The notes under the pieces: generated by a model
Databases searched by the model: none
Seen by the model: the letters and a program-made list of their open reading frames with translations, nothing else
Told to the model about the DNA's origin: nothing
Source: Winogradskya humida
GTDB taxonomy: Bacteria > Actinomycetota > Actinomycetes > Mycobacteriales > Micromonosporaceae
Direction: 5' to 3'
Length of the DNA stretch: 64,000 nt
Assembly (NCBI RefSeq): GCF_016862215.1
Contig: NZ_BOMN01000010.1
Span: 124,001-188,000 of the forward strand
Translations under genes and position numbers: made by a program
Shown here: positions 17,362-25,269 of the stretch, piece after piece
Position numbering within the stretch: position 1 is the stretch's first letter
Layout of the letters: the number at the start of each line of letters is the position of its first letter

Positions 17362-17736
17362 TTAGTGGAACGAGTCACCACAGGCACAGGAATTCTGCGC
17401 GTTGGGGTTGTCGATCGTGAAGCCCTGCGCGTCGATCCGGTCCGCGAAGTCGATCGTGGCACCCGCCAGGTACGGCGAGCTCATCCGGTCGACGACGACC
17501 TCGACACCGTCGAAGTCGCTGACGACGTCCCCATCGAGCGAACGCTCGTCGAAGAAGAGCTGGTAGCGCAGGCCGGAGCAGCCACCGGGCTGCACGGCGA
17601 TACGCAGGCGCAGGTCGTCGCGCCCTTCCTGCTCGATCAGGCCCTTGACCTTGACAGCCGCGACGTCGGTCAAAATGACGCCGGTCGGCGCGGCCGTGGT
17701 GGCCTCGGTCGACTCGGTGTGCGCTTCAGTTGTCAC
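17362..17736 (-). CDS. erpA: A-type iron-sulfur cluster carrier (HesB/IscA/ErpA)
   Basis: Delivers Fe-S clusters to target proteins. The 124-aa protein has the three conserved Cys: one in QPGGCSGLRYQ and two in the C-terminal NSCACGDSF. An Ala/Thr-rich N-terminal extension of about 20 residues precedes the fold. GTG 17736 is taken as start because GGAGAA lies about 7 nt upstream and upstream codons do not resemble the family. Close neighbours adoK, glycerate kinase and the [4Fe-4S] enzyme NadA fit a conserved metabolic block. Confidence 0.9.
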   Translation of the reverse strand: MTTEAHTESTEATTAAPTGVILTDVAAVKVKGLIEQEGRDDLRLRIAVQPGGCSGLRYQLFFDERSLDGDVVSDFDGVEVVVDRMSSPYLAGATIDFADRIDAQGFTIDNPNAQNSCACGDSFH

Positions 17737-17810
17737 GTGCGGTTCTCCCTGCCGGTCCGGTGATGTGCCGTACCGGCCAACGCTAGCTCTCTTGGGGTTT
17801 ATTCCCCAAG

Positions 17811-18947
17811 TCACCGGGACCATTGTGTGGCCAGGCGAGATGCGATTTCTCGCAGGCCGCGGGCCGGCTCGGCGAACGCCAGGTCAGATGACCCGAAGTG
17901 CTCGACCAAAGCGTACGTCTCGGTCACGCCGGCAGACGCAGCCTCGCGATGCCCGGTCTCGTTACGCCCTGCGACCACAACACAGGGCAGTCCACGGTCA
18001 CGAGCGGAATTAGCGATACCCGCAGTTACCTTCCCGCGCAACGACTGGTGATCGAAGGACCCCTCCCCCGTGATCACCAGGTCCGCCCGGTCCAGCTCGG
18101 CGTCCAGCCCGATCATGCGGGTGACCAGGCCGATCCCGGAAACAACCCGTCCACCGAGGGCGAGCAGCGCGGCCCCGATCCCACCGGCCGCACCCGCGCC
18201 CGGCATGAGAGCCAGCCCCTCAACCCCGAATTCTTTTTCGAGTACGCCCGAGAAGTGCTCGAGCGCAGCGTCCAACCGCATGACATCGTCACGCGAGGCA
18301 CCCTTCTGCGGCCCGAACACGTTGCTGGCCCCGTGCAGCCCGAGCAGCGGATTGTCAACATCCGTGGCGGCCACGAGGCTCACCTGACGCAGCCGCGGCT
18401 TGCCTTCGAGCCGTTCCGCCGTGCCGAGCACCACACCGCCGTACGGGAGCGCGTACCCGCCGATGTCGACCGGCCCGGCACCCAGCGCGGCCAGCATCCC
18501 CGCGCCGGCGTCGTTGACCGCGGAGCCGCCGAGTCCGACAACGACCTCGGTCGCACCCGCCTCAACGGCCGCGGCGAGCAGGAGGCCCAGCCCGTACGAC
18601 GTCGTGATCCTGGGGTCGCGCTCGTCCTCGGTCAGAAGATGCAGGCCGCAGGCCTGGGCGCTCTCCACGTAGGCGGTGGCACCGACGAGCAGCACCTCGC
18701 CGGTCACCGGGCGCCCGAGCGGGTCGACGGTGGTGACGGGGATCCGCTGCCCGCCCAGCGCGGTGCCGAGCACCTCGATGAAGCCCGGCCCGCCGTCGGA
18801 GAGCGGGCGCTGCACGCACTCGTCGGCGGGCGCGGTCCCGTGCCAGCCCTCGGCGACGGCGGCGGCCACCTCGGCAGCGCTCAGCGTCCCGGCGAACTTG
18901 TCAGGGCAGATGAGTATTCGCACGAGCACAGAAGGTACAGGTTTCAT
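17811..18947 (-). CDS. Glycerate kinase (GlxK type)
   Basis: Phosphorylates glycerate for entry into glycolysis. The 378-aa protein has the family start ILICPDKFAGTLSAAEVA, the PLSDGGPGFIE active-site loop, GLGGSAVNDAGAGML, and GAAGGIGAALLAL, then ITGEGSFDHQSLRGK near the C-terminus. ATG 18947 is preferred since ACGGAG lies 5-6 nt upstream; GTG 18923 is closer to the usual family N-terminus but has no ribosome site. It is separated from erpA by 74 nt. Confidence 0.92.
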   Translation of the reverse strand: MKPVPSVLVRILICPDKFAGTLSAAEVAAAVAEGWHGTAPADECVQRPLSDGGPGFIEVLGTALGGQRIPVTTVDPLGRPVTGEVLLVGATAYVESAQACGLHLLTEDERDPRITTSYGLGLLLAAAVEAGATEVVVGLGGSAVNDAGAGMLAALGAGPVDIGGYALPYGGVVLGTAERLEGKPRLRQVSLVAATDVDNPLLGLHGASNVFGPQKGASRDDVMRLDAALEHFSGVLEKEFGVEGLALMPGAGAAGGIGAALLALGGRVVSGIGLVTRMIGLDAELDRADLVITGEGSFDHQSLRGKVTAGIANSARDRGLPCVVVAGRNETGHREAASAGVTETYALVEHFGSSDLAFAEPARGLREIASRLATQWSR

Positions 18948-18974
18948 TCAGCTCCGTCTGGCAACGTTGTGTGC

Positions 18975-19118
18975 ATGGCCACTCTCATGCAGCGACTCCA
19001 GACCTTCCTCCGCAGCCCCAAGGGTCAGAAGCTCGTCCAGCAGGGCCGGCAGCAGCTCGCGAAGCCCGAAAACCAGGCCCGGATCCGACAGATCATGACA
19101 AAGGCCCGTAAGCGCTGA
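18975..19118 (+). CDS. Small basic protein of unknown function
   Basis: A 47-aa, strongly basic, probably helical peptide beginning MATLMQRLQTFLRSPKGQKL and rich in Arg/Lys/Gln. No signal peptide or TM helix. It resembles short actinobacterial proteins annotated only as hypothetical. Codon use is GC3-rich like its neighbours. No clear Shine-Dalgarno is present. It lies divergently from glycerate kinase and 50 nt upstream of nadA. Confidence 0.6.
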   Translation: MATLMQRLQTFLRSPKGQKLVQQGRQQLAKPENQARIRQIMTKARKR

Positions 19119-19168
19119 GGGCTTCGACACACCTCAACGTCTGGCAACCCTGTGGAAACATAGGCACC

Positions 19169-20338
19169 GTGACGTCGACTTGGACTGAACCCGCGAACAC
19201 CCCTCTCGCGCTGCTGCTGCTCGGCCAGGGCACCGACCCGGCCAGTGAGCGCGGCGTCGACTGCCCCGGCGACCTGCCCGCGCCGAGCGATCCGGATCTG
19301 GTCGCCCGCGCGACCGCTGCCAAGGCGGCGCTCGGCGACCGGGTCTTCGTGCTGGGCCACCACTACCAGCGTGACGAGGTCATCCAGTTCGCCGACGTCA
19401 CCGGCGACTCCTTCAAACTGGCCCGCGAGGCCGCCGCCCGCCCCGACGCGGAGTTCATCGTCTTCTGCGGCGTGCACTTCATGGCCGAGAGCGCCGACAT
19501 CCTGACCACCTCGGCGCAGAAGGTCGTCCTGCCCGACCTCGCGGCCGGCTGCTCGATGGCCGACATGGCCGTGCTGGGCCAGGTCGAGACGGCGTGGGAC
19601 CAGTTCACCGATCTCGGCATCGAGGGCGACATCGTCCCCGTGACCTACATGAACAGCTCGGCCGACATCAAGGGCTTCGTCGGGCGCAACGGCGGCGTGG
19701 TCTGCACCTCGTCGAACGCCAAGCGGGCCCTCGACTGGGCCTTCGAGCAGGGCCAGAAGGTGTTCTTCCTGCCCGACCAGCACCTCGGCCGCAACACCGC
19801 GGTGCTGGAGATGGGCCTCACGCTCGACGACTGCGTGCTCTACGACCCGCACAAGCCGAACGGCGGTCTCACCGCGGAGCAGCTCCGCGACGCCAAGATG
19901 ATCCTCTGGCGCGGGCACTGCTCGGTCCACGGCCGCTTCACCGTCGAGAGCGTCCGCGAGGTCCGCGAGCGGGTCCCCGGCGTCAATGTGATCGTGCACC
20001 CCGAGTGCCGGCACGAGGTCGTGCGCGCCGCCGACCAGGTCGGCTCGACGGAATACATCATCAAGGCCCTGGAGGCGGCCCCGGCCGGCTCCGCGTGGGC
20101 GGTCGGCACCGAGCTCAACCTCGTGCGCCGGATGGCCCTGGAGCACCCCGACAAGCGGATCATGTTCCTGGACCGCGCGGTCTGCTACTGCTCGACGATG
20201 AACCGCATCGATCTCCCCCACCTCGTGTGGGCGCTGGAGGAATTGGTCGCGGGTCGCGTGCCCAACCAGATCACCGTCGACCCGGACACCGCGAAGTACG
20301 CGCGAGTGGCGCTCGACCAGATGCTCGCACTGCCGTAA
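19169..20338 (+). CDS. nadA: Quinolinate synthase
   Basis: Oxygen-sensitive [4Fe-4S] enzyme condensing iminoaspartate with dihydroxyacetone phosphate for NAD synthesis. The 389-aa protein shows GHHYQRDEVIQFAD, FCGVHFMAESADIL, the cluster Cys in AAGCSMADM, HPECRHEVV and AVCYCSTMN, and the YMNSSADIKGF substrate loop. It is a long-form NadA. nadB and nadC are not next to it. The GTG start is close to an upstream CATAGG; no clear Shine-Dalgarno. An imperfect hairpin follows at 20353-20411. Confidence 0.96.
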   Translation: MTSTWTEPANTPLALLLLGQGTDPASERGVDCPGDLPAPSDPDLVARATAAKAALGDRVFVLGHHYQRDEVIQFADVTGDSFKLAREAAARPDAEFIVFCGVHFMAESADILTTSAQKVVLPDLAAGCSMADMAVLGQVETAWDQFTDLGIEGDIVPVTYMNSSADIKGFVGRNGGVVCTSSNAKRALDWAFEQGQKVFFLPDQHLGRNTAVLEMGLTLDDCVLYDPHKPNGGLTAEQLRDAKMILWRGHCSVHGRFTVESVREVRERVPGVNVIVHPECRHEVVRAADQVGSTEYIIKALEAAPAGSAWAVGTELNLVRRMALEHPDKRIMFLDRAVCYCSTMNRIDLPHLVWALEELVAGRVPNQITVDPDTAKYARVALDQMLALP

Positions 20339-20352
20339 ATCGTCACCCTGCG

Positions 20353-20411
20353 TAGCTGCTGATGAGCCCAAAGAAAGCGATCACCTTTTTCTCGGCTTAA
20401 TCATCAGCTAT
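20353..20411 (+). terminator. Imperfect hairpin after nadA
   Basis: Inverted sequences TAGCTGCTGATGAGCC and GGCTTAATCATCAGCTA can pair with a bulge. The T-run lies in the loop instead of after the stem, so termination is only a possibility. The region to 20554 otherwise holds no gene and probably carries the murA promoter. Confidence 0.4.
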
Positions 20412-20554
20412 TCGTGCCCGGATGGGCGATCTGGACGTTTCTGTAACAGTCACTCAGGGCTATGCTGCCCGGGCGGCTGCCGCGGAACCCCCTTCCCTGC
20501 GGCGGCACCCTATTCGCTTCGGGCGCGTCGCTGCGCCTGTCTCTGGAGGTTGCG

Positions 20555-21910
20555 TTGACCGACGACGTCCTGGCCGTGCACGGCGGTACGCCGCTGCAGG
20601 GACAGATCCGGGTCCGTGGCGCCAAGAATCTCGTCTCGAAGGCGATGGTGGCCGCCCTGCTGGGCGAGACACCGAGCACGCTGTACGACGTGCCCCGCAT
20701 CCGCGACGTGGAGGTGGTCCGCGGCCTGCTCGGGCTGCACGGCGTCAAGGTGAGCGACGGCGTCGACGACGGCGAGCTGGTGATGGACCCCACCAACGTC
20801 GAGAGCGCCAGCACCGACGAGATCAACGTGCACGCCGGCTCGTCGCGGATCCCGATCCTGTTCTGCGGGCCGCTGCTGCACCGCCTCGGCCACGCGTTCA
20901 TCCCCGACCTCGGCGGCTGCCACATCGGCCCGCGCCCGATCGACTTCCACATGCAGGCACTGCGGGAGTTCGGCGCGGTCGTCGACAAGACCCCCGAGGG
21001 CATGCACCTGACCGCCCCCAACGGGCTGCACGGCACGAAGCTGGAGCTGCCCTACCCGAGCGTCGGCGCCACCGAGCAGGTCCTGCTCACGGCCGTCCGC
21101 GCCGAGGGCGTCACCGAGCTGCGCAACGCCGCGATCGAGCCGGAGATCATGGACCTCATCTGCGTGCTGCAGAAGATGGGCGCCATCATCACCGTGCACA
21201 CCGACCGGGTCATCGAGATCCAGGGCGTCAAGAAGCTGCACGGCTACAAGCACAAGCCGATCCCGGACCGCATCGAGGCCGCCAGCTGGGCCGCGGCCGC
21301 GCTGGCCACCCGGGGCGAGATCGAGGTCCTCGGCGCGCAGCAGGCCGACATGATGACGTTCCTCAACGTCTTCACCAACATCGGCGGCGAGTTCGAGATC
21401 ACCGACGCCCGGGTCACCCGCCCCGGCGTCACCGGCGTCGAGGGCGGCATCAAGTTCTGGCACCCCGGCGGCGAGCTCAACGCCGTGGCGCTCGAGACCG
21501 ACGTCCACCCCGGCTTCATGACCGACTGGCAGCAGCCGCTCGTCGTCGCGCTGACCCAGGCCCGCGGTCTGTCGATCATGCACGAGACCGTCTACGAGCA
21601 GCGTCTGGGCTACACCGAGGCGCTCAACCAGATGGGCGCGACCATCCAGGTCTACCGCGACTGCCTCGGCGGCACCCCCTGCCGCTTCGGCCGCCGCAAC
21701 TTCAAGCACTCGGCGGTCATCGCCGGCCCGAGCAAGCTGCACGCGGCCGACCTGGTCATCCCCGACCTGCGCGCGGGCTTCAGCCACCTGATCGCGGCAC
21801 TCGCGGCCGAGGGCACCTCCCGCGTCTACGGCGTCGACCTGATCAACCGCGGCTACGAGGATTTCGAGAACAAACTCTCGGCCCTCGGCGCCCACGTCGA
21901 ATACGTCTGA
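20555..21910 (+). CDS. murA: UDP-N-acetylglucosamine 1-carboxyvinyltransferase
   Basis: First committed step of peptidoglycan synthesis: enolpyruvyl transfer to UDP-GlcNAc. The 451-aa protein starts at TTG 20555, chosen because GGAGG is 5 nt upstream and the product then begins TDDVLAVHGGTPL as in Streptomyces MurA. It carries RGAKN (K24, N25), the fosfomycin-target Cys at C122 in LGGCHIGPRPIDFH, and EIMDLICVLQKMGA. Cys rather than Asp predicts fosfomycin sensitivity. A terminator follows. Confidence 0.95.
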   Translation: MTDDVLAVHGGTPLQGQIRVRGAKNLVSKAMVAALLGETPSTLYDVPRIRDVEVVRGLLGLHGVKVSDGVDDGELVMDPTNVESASTDEINVHAGSSRIPILFCGPLLHRLGHAFIPDLGGCHIGPRPIDFHMQALREFGAVVDKTPEGMHLTAPNGLHGTKLELPYPSVGATEQVLLTAVRAEGVTELRNAAIEPEIMDLICVLQKMGAIITVHTDRVIEIQGVKKLHGYKHKPIPDRIEAASWAAAALATRGEIEVLGAQQADMMTFLNVFTNIGGEFEITDARVTRPGVTGVEGGIKFWHPGGELNAVALETDVHPGFMTDWQQPLVVALTQARGLSIMHETVYEQRLGYTEALNQMGATIQVYRDCLGGTPCRFGRRNFKHSAVIAGPSKLHAADLVIPDLRAGFSHLIAALAAEGTSRVYGVDLINRGYEDFENKLSALGAHVEYV

Positions 21911-21926
21911 TAGACCGTTCGGTCAC

Positions 21927-21964
21927 AACCGCGCCGCTGATCCTCCGGGATCGGCGGCGCGGTT
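21927..21964 (+). terminator. Hairpin terminator after murA
   Basis: AACCGCGCCGCTGATCC pairs with GGATCGGCGGCGCGGTT apart from one G-T wobble, forming a 17-bp stem with a short loop, 17 nt beyond the murA stop. Confidence 0.75.
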
Positions 21965-21999
21965 TCAGGTTTGTCGCACCCTTTGGCTACGCTGCTGGG

Positions 22000-22632
22000 G
22001 TGTCTTCGCTGTTTCGCCGCAAGTCCTCCGACCTCGTCGCCGACGCCACCGCCACGGTGAGCGATTCCGCGACGGCCACCGAGCCGCGCCCGAAGGGCTA
22101 CACGCCCTCCAAGAAAGAGCTCGGCGTCGAGACGCCGAAGCGGCAGACCACCCAGCGACGGCAGACCACCGCCGCAGCCCCGGCCAACCGCCGCGAGGCC
22201 TACAAGCAGATGCGCGACCGCCAGCGAGTCGAGCGCGCCGAGGCCCAGGCCGGCATGAAAGCGGGCGACGAGCGCTACCTCCTGGCCCGCGACCGAGGCC
22301 CCGAGCGAGCCCTCGTCCGCAACATCGTCGACTCCCGCCGCACCGCCGGCACCTGGTTCTTCGGCGGCGCCATCATCGTCTTCATCGGCTCGACGGGCGC
22401 CATGCCCGCCTTCATCAACCTCGCGGCCAACCTCCTCTGGGCGATCCTCGCGGTCATCGTCGTCATCGACAGCATCCTGATCAGCCGCAAGGTCAAAAAA
22501 CTGGTCACCGAGCGAATCCCCAACACCACCCAGCGCCTCGGCTCGCTCTACCTCTACGGCATCATGCGAGCCCTCACCTTCCGCCGCATGCGCGTCCCGA
22601 AGCCCGCCGTCGAGCTGGGCGCAAAAATCTGA
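22000..22632 (+). CDS. DUF3043 membrane protein
   Basis: Conserved actinobacterial protein of unknown function. The 210-aa product has a charged, Thr/Gln/Arg-rich N-terminal half (GYTPSKKELGVETPKRQ is typical of DUF3043), a helical REAYKQMRDRQRVERAE segment, then two adjacent TM helices (about 120-140 and 145-165) and a basic tail. The GTG start has TACGCT 6 nt upstream and no Shine-Dalgarno, suggesting a leaderless transcript. In M. tuberculosis the equivalent (Rv2206, from memory) lies directly before cobT; here 22 kb of other genes intervene. Confidence 0.85.
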   Translation: MSSLFRRKSSDLVADATATVSDSATATEPRPKGYTPSKKELGVETPKRQTTQRRQTTAAAPANRREAYKQMRDRQRVERAEAQAGMKAGDERYLLARDRGPERALVRNIVDSRRTAGTWFFGGAIIVFIGSTGAMPAFINLAANLLWAILAVIVVIDSILISRKVKKLVTERIPNTTQRLGSLYLYGIMRALTFRRMRVPKPAVELGAKI

Positions 22633-23277
22633 GTCCCACCTCACGCAAGCGGCGCCTTCCGCACGAACCACAAGATCAAGAACTTGATGTCGTAGCTCGG
22701 CGGGTGGTGCAGACCGCAACTCCCGTCGAGGCCGGGCCCGGCCGGCCAGGCGCCTGGCGGCGCCAGAACAGCCACCCGGACCCTTCACCTGCGTAAATAG
22801 TCACCTTTAAAGAGTCCGCCCCCGAGCGTCCGGTCACCCACCCGACCGCGACTTCCGCTGACCGGTCTCAGGAACCCGCCCCCCGGCCGGGCCGGTCGCC
22901 CACTGGACCGCGACTTCCGCTCATCCGGTCTACAGGAACCCGCCCTCAGCCGGCCGGTCGCCCGCTGGACCGCGGCCTTCGCCCGCCGCCGGGACTACAG
23001 GAACCCGCCTCTGGGCGGCCGACCACTACTTGAGCGCGAGTTTCGCTTGCGCGGCCTCAAGAACCCGCGCCTAAGCGGCCGATCACCCACTCGACCGCGA
23101 CTTGCGCGGCCCCAAAACTCCGCGCCCCAGGCAGCCGGCCACCCACCCGAACGCGATCTCCGCTGACCGCCTCAGGAACCCGCCCCCGGCCGGCCGGTCA
23201 CCCACTGAGCGCGCCTTCTGCCCGCTCGGTTTTAAGGCTCTGAGCGATCAGTTACCTACTCAACCGCGACCCCGATC
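22633..23277. other. Non-coding segment dominated by a degenerate repeat array
   Basis: After DUF3043 no gene is seen until the end of the convergent thioredoxin gene. The first 170 nt are unremarkable; the rest is the ~60-bp repeat array described separately. Open frames here are translations of the repeat. Confidence 0.6.
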
Positions 23278-23290
23278 TCAGCGGTTGGCG
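22811..23290. repeat. Degenerate tandem repeat, about 8 units of 54-65 bp
   Basis: Units begin near 22811, 22870, 22934, 22999, 23060, 23114, 23174 and 23235. Each has the pattern AGGAACCCGCC - GGCCGGCCGGTC - ACCCACTGGACCGCGACTTC - CGCT - GACCGGTCTC with substitutions and small indels. Unit lengths are not multiples of three. The last unit reaches the 3' end of the thioredoxin gene. There are no unique spacers, so it is not CRISPR. Confidence 0.82.
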
Positions 23291-23634
23291 TAAGCCTCGA
23301 CTGGCTCAATCGCGTTGTTCAGGGCGGTGCGGAGGACGTTTTTGGGGCGTAGGCCGACCAGGGTGGCCGTGACGATGCCGGCGCGGAAGAAGAGCAGGGT
23401 CGGCATCGACATGACGCGGTATTGGCGGGTTGTTTCGGGGTTCTCGTCGGAGTCGAGTTTGGCGATCAGCGCGCGGCCCTCGAACTCCGGCGCGAGCTCG
23501 GCGAGCGACACCGCCAGCGGCCGGCACGGGCCGCACCACTTCGCCCAGAAGTCGACCAGCACCGGGAGCTGGGCCCCCAGCACCACGTCGGCGAAGGTCT
23601 CGTCGGTGACGGTGATCAGCGGATTCTCAGGCAT
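23278..23634 (-). CDS. Thioredoxin
   Basis: A 118-aa thioredoxin with active site WCGPC (FWAKWCGPCRPLAV), cis-Pro in MSMPTLLFF and the usual length. Disulfide reductant in the cytosol. ATG 23634 gives the typical N-terminus MPENPLITVTDETF. Its start overlaps the end of the upstream merR gene by 19 bp, so the two form an operon. The MerR protein has Cys residues and may sense thiol stress to control this thioredoxin (inference). Confidence 0.92.
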   Translation of the reverse strand: MPENPLITVTDETFADVVLGAQLPVLVDFWAKWCGPCRPLAVSLAELAPEFEGRALIAKLDSDENPETTRQYRVMSMPTLLFFRAGIVTATLVGLRPKNVLRTALNNAIEPVEAYANR

Positions 23635-23996
23635 CGGATCTCCCTTTCCTCGATCGCCTGGGCCAGCTGCCCACGCAACTGGTCCCGGACGGCACCCATC
23701 TGATCGAGCAGCCCCTCCACCTCGCGCAACCTCCGCCGCAGCACGGCAACGGAGTCCGGGCACACGTGCCCGGCGGAATTCCCCGCGCGCAGGCAGGCGA
23801 CGAACGGCCGGATGTCGTCCACCCCGAACCCGGCCGCGAGCAGCGCCCGGATCTCGTGAACAACCCGCAGCTCGCCCTCGTCGTAGCGGCGGTAGCCGTT
23901 GGCGTCCCGGTCCGCTTCGACGAGGCCGTGCTCCTCGTAGTACCGCAGGGTCCGCGCACTGGTCCCGGCCCGCTCGGCAAGCTCCCCGATCAGCAT
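23616..23996 (-). CDS. MerR-family regulator, probably thiol or redox responsive
   Basis: A 126-aa regulator: N-terminal winged helix (MLIGELAERAGTSARTLRYYEEHGL), basic wing NGYRRYDEGEL, then a coiled-coil dimerisation helix. Cys residues in FVACLRAGNSAGHVCPDS and near the C-terminus could act as a sensor; the SoxR iron-sulfur motif is absent. ATG 23996 is preferred; TAGCTT lies 7 nt upstream and a MerR-type dyad lies behind it. Thioredoxin follows with overlap, so the regulator probably controls its own operon. Confidence 0.87.
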   Translation of the reverse strand: MLIGELAERAGTSARTLRYYEEHGLVEADRDANGYRRYDEGELRVVHEIRALLAAGFGVDDIRPFVACLRAGNSAGHVCPDSVAVLRRRLREVEGLLDQMGAVRDQLRGQLAQAIEEREIRCLRIR

Positions 23997-24003
23997 GTTC
24001 ACC

Positions 24004-24031
24004 AAGCTAGGCCTTCACGCCGACGTCAAGG
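24004..24031 (-). promoter_or_regulatory. MerR-type promoter/operator
   Basis: TAGCTT (-10) at 24004-24009 is followed upstream by the imperfect palindrome CCTTGACGTCGGCGTGAAGG (24012-24031). CCTT/AAGG ends and location at the -35 side are typical of MerR-family operators; TTGAC within it may be the -35. Confidence 0.65.
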
Positions 24032-24064
24032 CAAGCCCCCTGAGCCCCCGCTGTTCGATGCCGG

Positions 24065-24373
24065 CTATTCGATGCCGGCGAGGCGGAGCAGCGCCGCTGA
24101 GAGTGCCGCGGCCAGCACGACCACGACGAAGGGCGCGCGACGCCACGCGAGGACTGCTCCGATCGCGACTCCGGCCGGGCGGGCGTACCCGGCGAAGGCG
24201 GCCCCTTCCATCAGCGTGGCCGTCGCAGCGAGCGCTGCCAGCAGCGAAGCCGCCGCCATCGGCAGCAGCCGCTGCACCGGTTCGGACAGCTCGAGGCGCT
24301 CCCGCAGCAGCACCCCGCTCAGCCGCATCGCGTACGTCCCGACCGCGAGCACCACAATCGCCGCGATGATCAT
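24065..24373 (-). CDS. azlD: AzlD-family small subunit of branched-chain amino acid exporter
   Basis: A 102-aa membrane protein with three to four hydrophobic helices, start MIIAAIVVLAVGTYAMRLSG and the middle segment LLPMAAASLLAALAATATL typical of AzlD. With AzlC it forms an exporter for branched-chain amino acids or analogues. Its ATG overlaps the azlC stop (ATGA), so the two subunits are translationally coupled. Confidence 0.85.
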   Translation of the reverse strand: MIIAAIVVLAVGTYAMRLSGVLLRERLELSEPVQRLLPMAAASLLAALAATATLMEGAAFAGYARPAGVAIGAVLAWRRAPFVVVVLAAALSAALLRLAGIE

Positions 24374-25203
24374 CACGCCTCCCCACCAAGCGAAACCGGA
24401 GCCGAGCCCGGAGCCGCAGCCGCAGCCGAGGCCGAGCTGGAAGCTGAGCCCGGAGCCGAGCCCGAAGCCAGGCCCGGATCCGCAGCTGGCGTCGCATCCG
24501 AGGCCGCGGCTGGAGCCGGCGTGCGCAGGCCGGAGCGGAAGCGGGGGACGAAGAGCACGAGCAACCCGAGCAGCGCGCACAGCACCGGCATGCCGGCGGG
24601 CAGGACCGGCGTCAGCAGAACCGCGAGGGCCGCCCCGGTGAGCGCGACCGCCCGGGTGGATCGGTCCCGTAGCGACGGCAGGATCAGCGCGATGAGCCCG
24701 GCGGGGAAGGCAGCGTCCAGGCCGAGCTGCGCCGGGTCGCCGGTGACGCCGCCGAGGAGTACGCCGAGTGCCGTGCCCGCGTTCCAGGAGGTGAAGAGCG
24801 TTATGCCGATCAGCCAGTAGGTGCGGCGACGGCGAACGGGGTCGGTTTCGCGCAGGGTGAAGGCGACCACCTCGTCGGTCATGAGGTGGCTGCCGATGAG
24901 GCGGTCGCGCAGGCGCGGGCCGATGGTGGCCGAGACCGCGAGGCCGAACGGGAGGTGGCGGGCGTTGAGCAGCAGGCCCGCGACGATCGCCGCGATCGGG
25001 TTGCCCGCGGCGAACAGGCCGACGGCGAGGAATTGGGCGCCGCCCGCGAAGACCAGGGTCGACATGGCGAAGGGGAGCCAGAGCGGGAGGGCGTACGCGA
25101 TGGTGATGGCGCCGAATGATGCTCCCACCGCGATCATGGCAGCGGCGATGGCTGCCGCGTCGCGCAGGAGCGCGGCGTCCGGTGTTCGGTTTGGCGTACG
25201 CAT
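24373..25203 (-). CDS. azlC: AzlC-family large subunit of branched-chain amino acid exporter
   Basis: Permease subunit of 276 aa with about six to seven TM helices and AzlC motifs: SFGAITIAYALPLWLPFAMSTLVFAGGAQFLAVGL (read in parts), LLLNARHLPFGLAVS and SHLMTDEVVAF. The last 50 residues are a Pro/Ser/Ala/Gly low-complexity tail encoded by six-base repeats (24396-24520), not typical of the family. A TATTGT box lies 5 nt before the ATG. Divergent from an XRE-cupin regulator with a shared 60-nt control region. Confidence 0.88.
   Translation of the reverse strand: MRTPNRTPDAALLRDAAAIAAAMIAVGASFGAITIAYALPLWLPFAMSTLVFAGGAQFLAVGLFAAGNPIAAIVAGLLLNARHLPFGLAVSATIGPRLRDRLIGSHLMTDEVVAFTLRETDPVRRRRTYWLIGITLFTSWNAGTALGVLLGGVTGDPAQLGLDAAFPAGLIALILPSLRDRSTRAVALTGAALAVLLTPVLPAGMPVLCALLGLLVLFVPRFRSGLRTPAPAAASDATPAADPGLASGSAPGSASSSASAAAAAPGSAPVSLGGEA
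24396..24520 (-). repeat. Hexanucleotide-type repeat coding the AzlC tail
   Basis: Repeating GAGCCC/GGAGCC/GCAGCC-like hexamers encode alternating small residues (AAPGSAPGSAS type) at the AzlC C-terminus. Confidence 0.7.
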
Positions 25204-25230
25204 GGTTCACAATATTGAACGCAGTAGCGC

Positions 25231-25250
25231 TCGTTCGTCAAACCGAACGA
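25231..25250. promoter_or_regulatory. Operator dyad between azlC and its regulator
   Basis: Perfect inverted repeat TCGTTCG-N6-CGAACGA in the 60-nt divergent intergenic region. It is a good candidate site for the adjacent XRE-cupin protein. Confidence 0.65.
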
Positions 25251-25269
25251 AACGATCGACGGAGTGAAC

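Noticed and set aside
20353..20411. Riboswitch upstream of murA
   Set aside because: Only an imperfect hairpin is present and it belongs to the 3' side of nadA; no known riboswitch core was recognised.
22811..23290. CRISPR array
   Set aside because: Units are contiguous and diverged with no unique spacers and no cas genes nearby.
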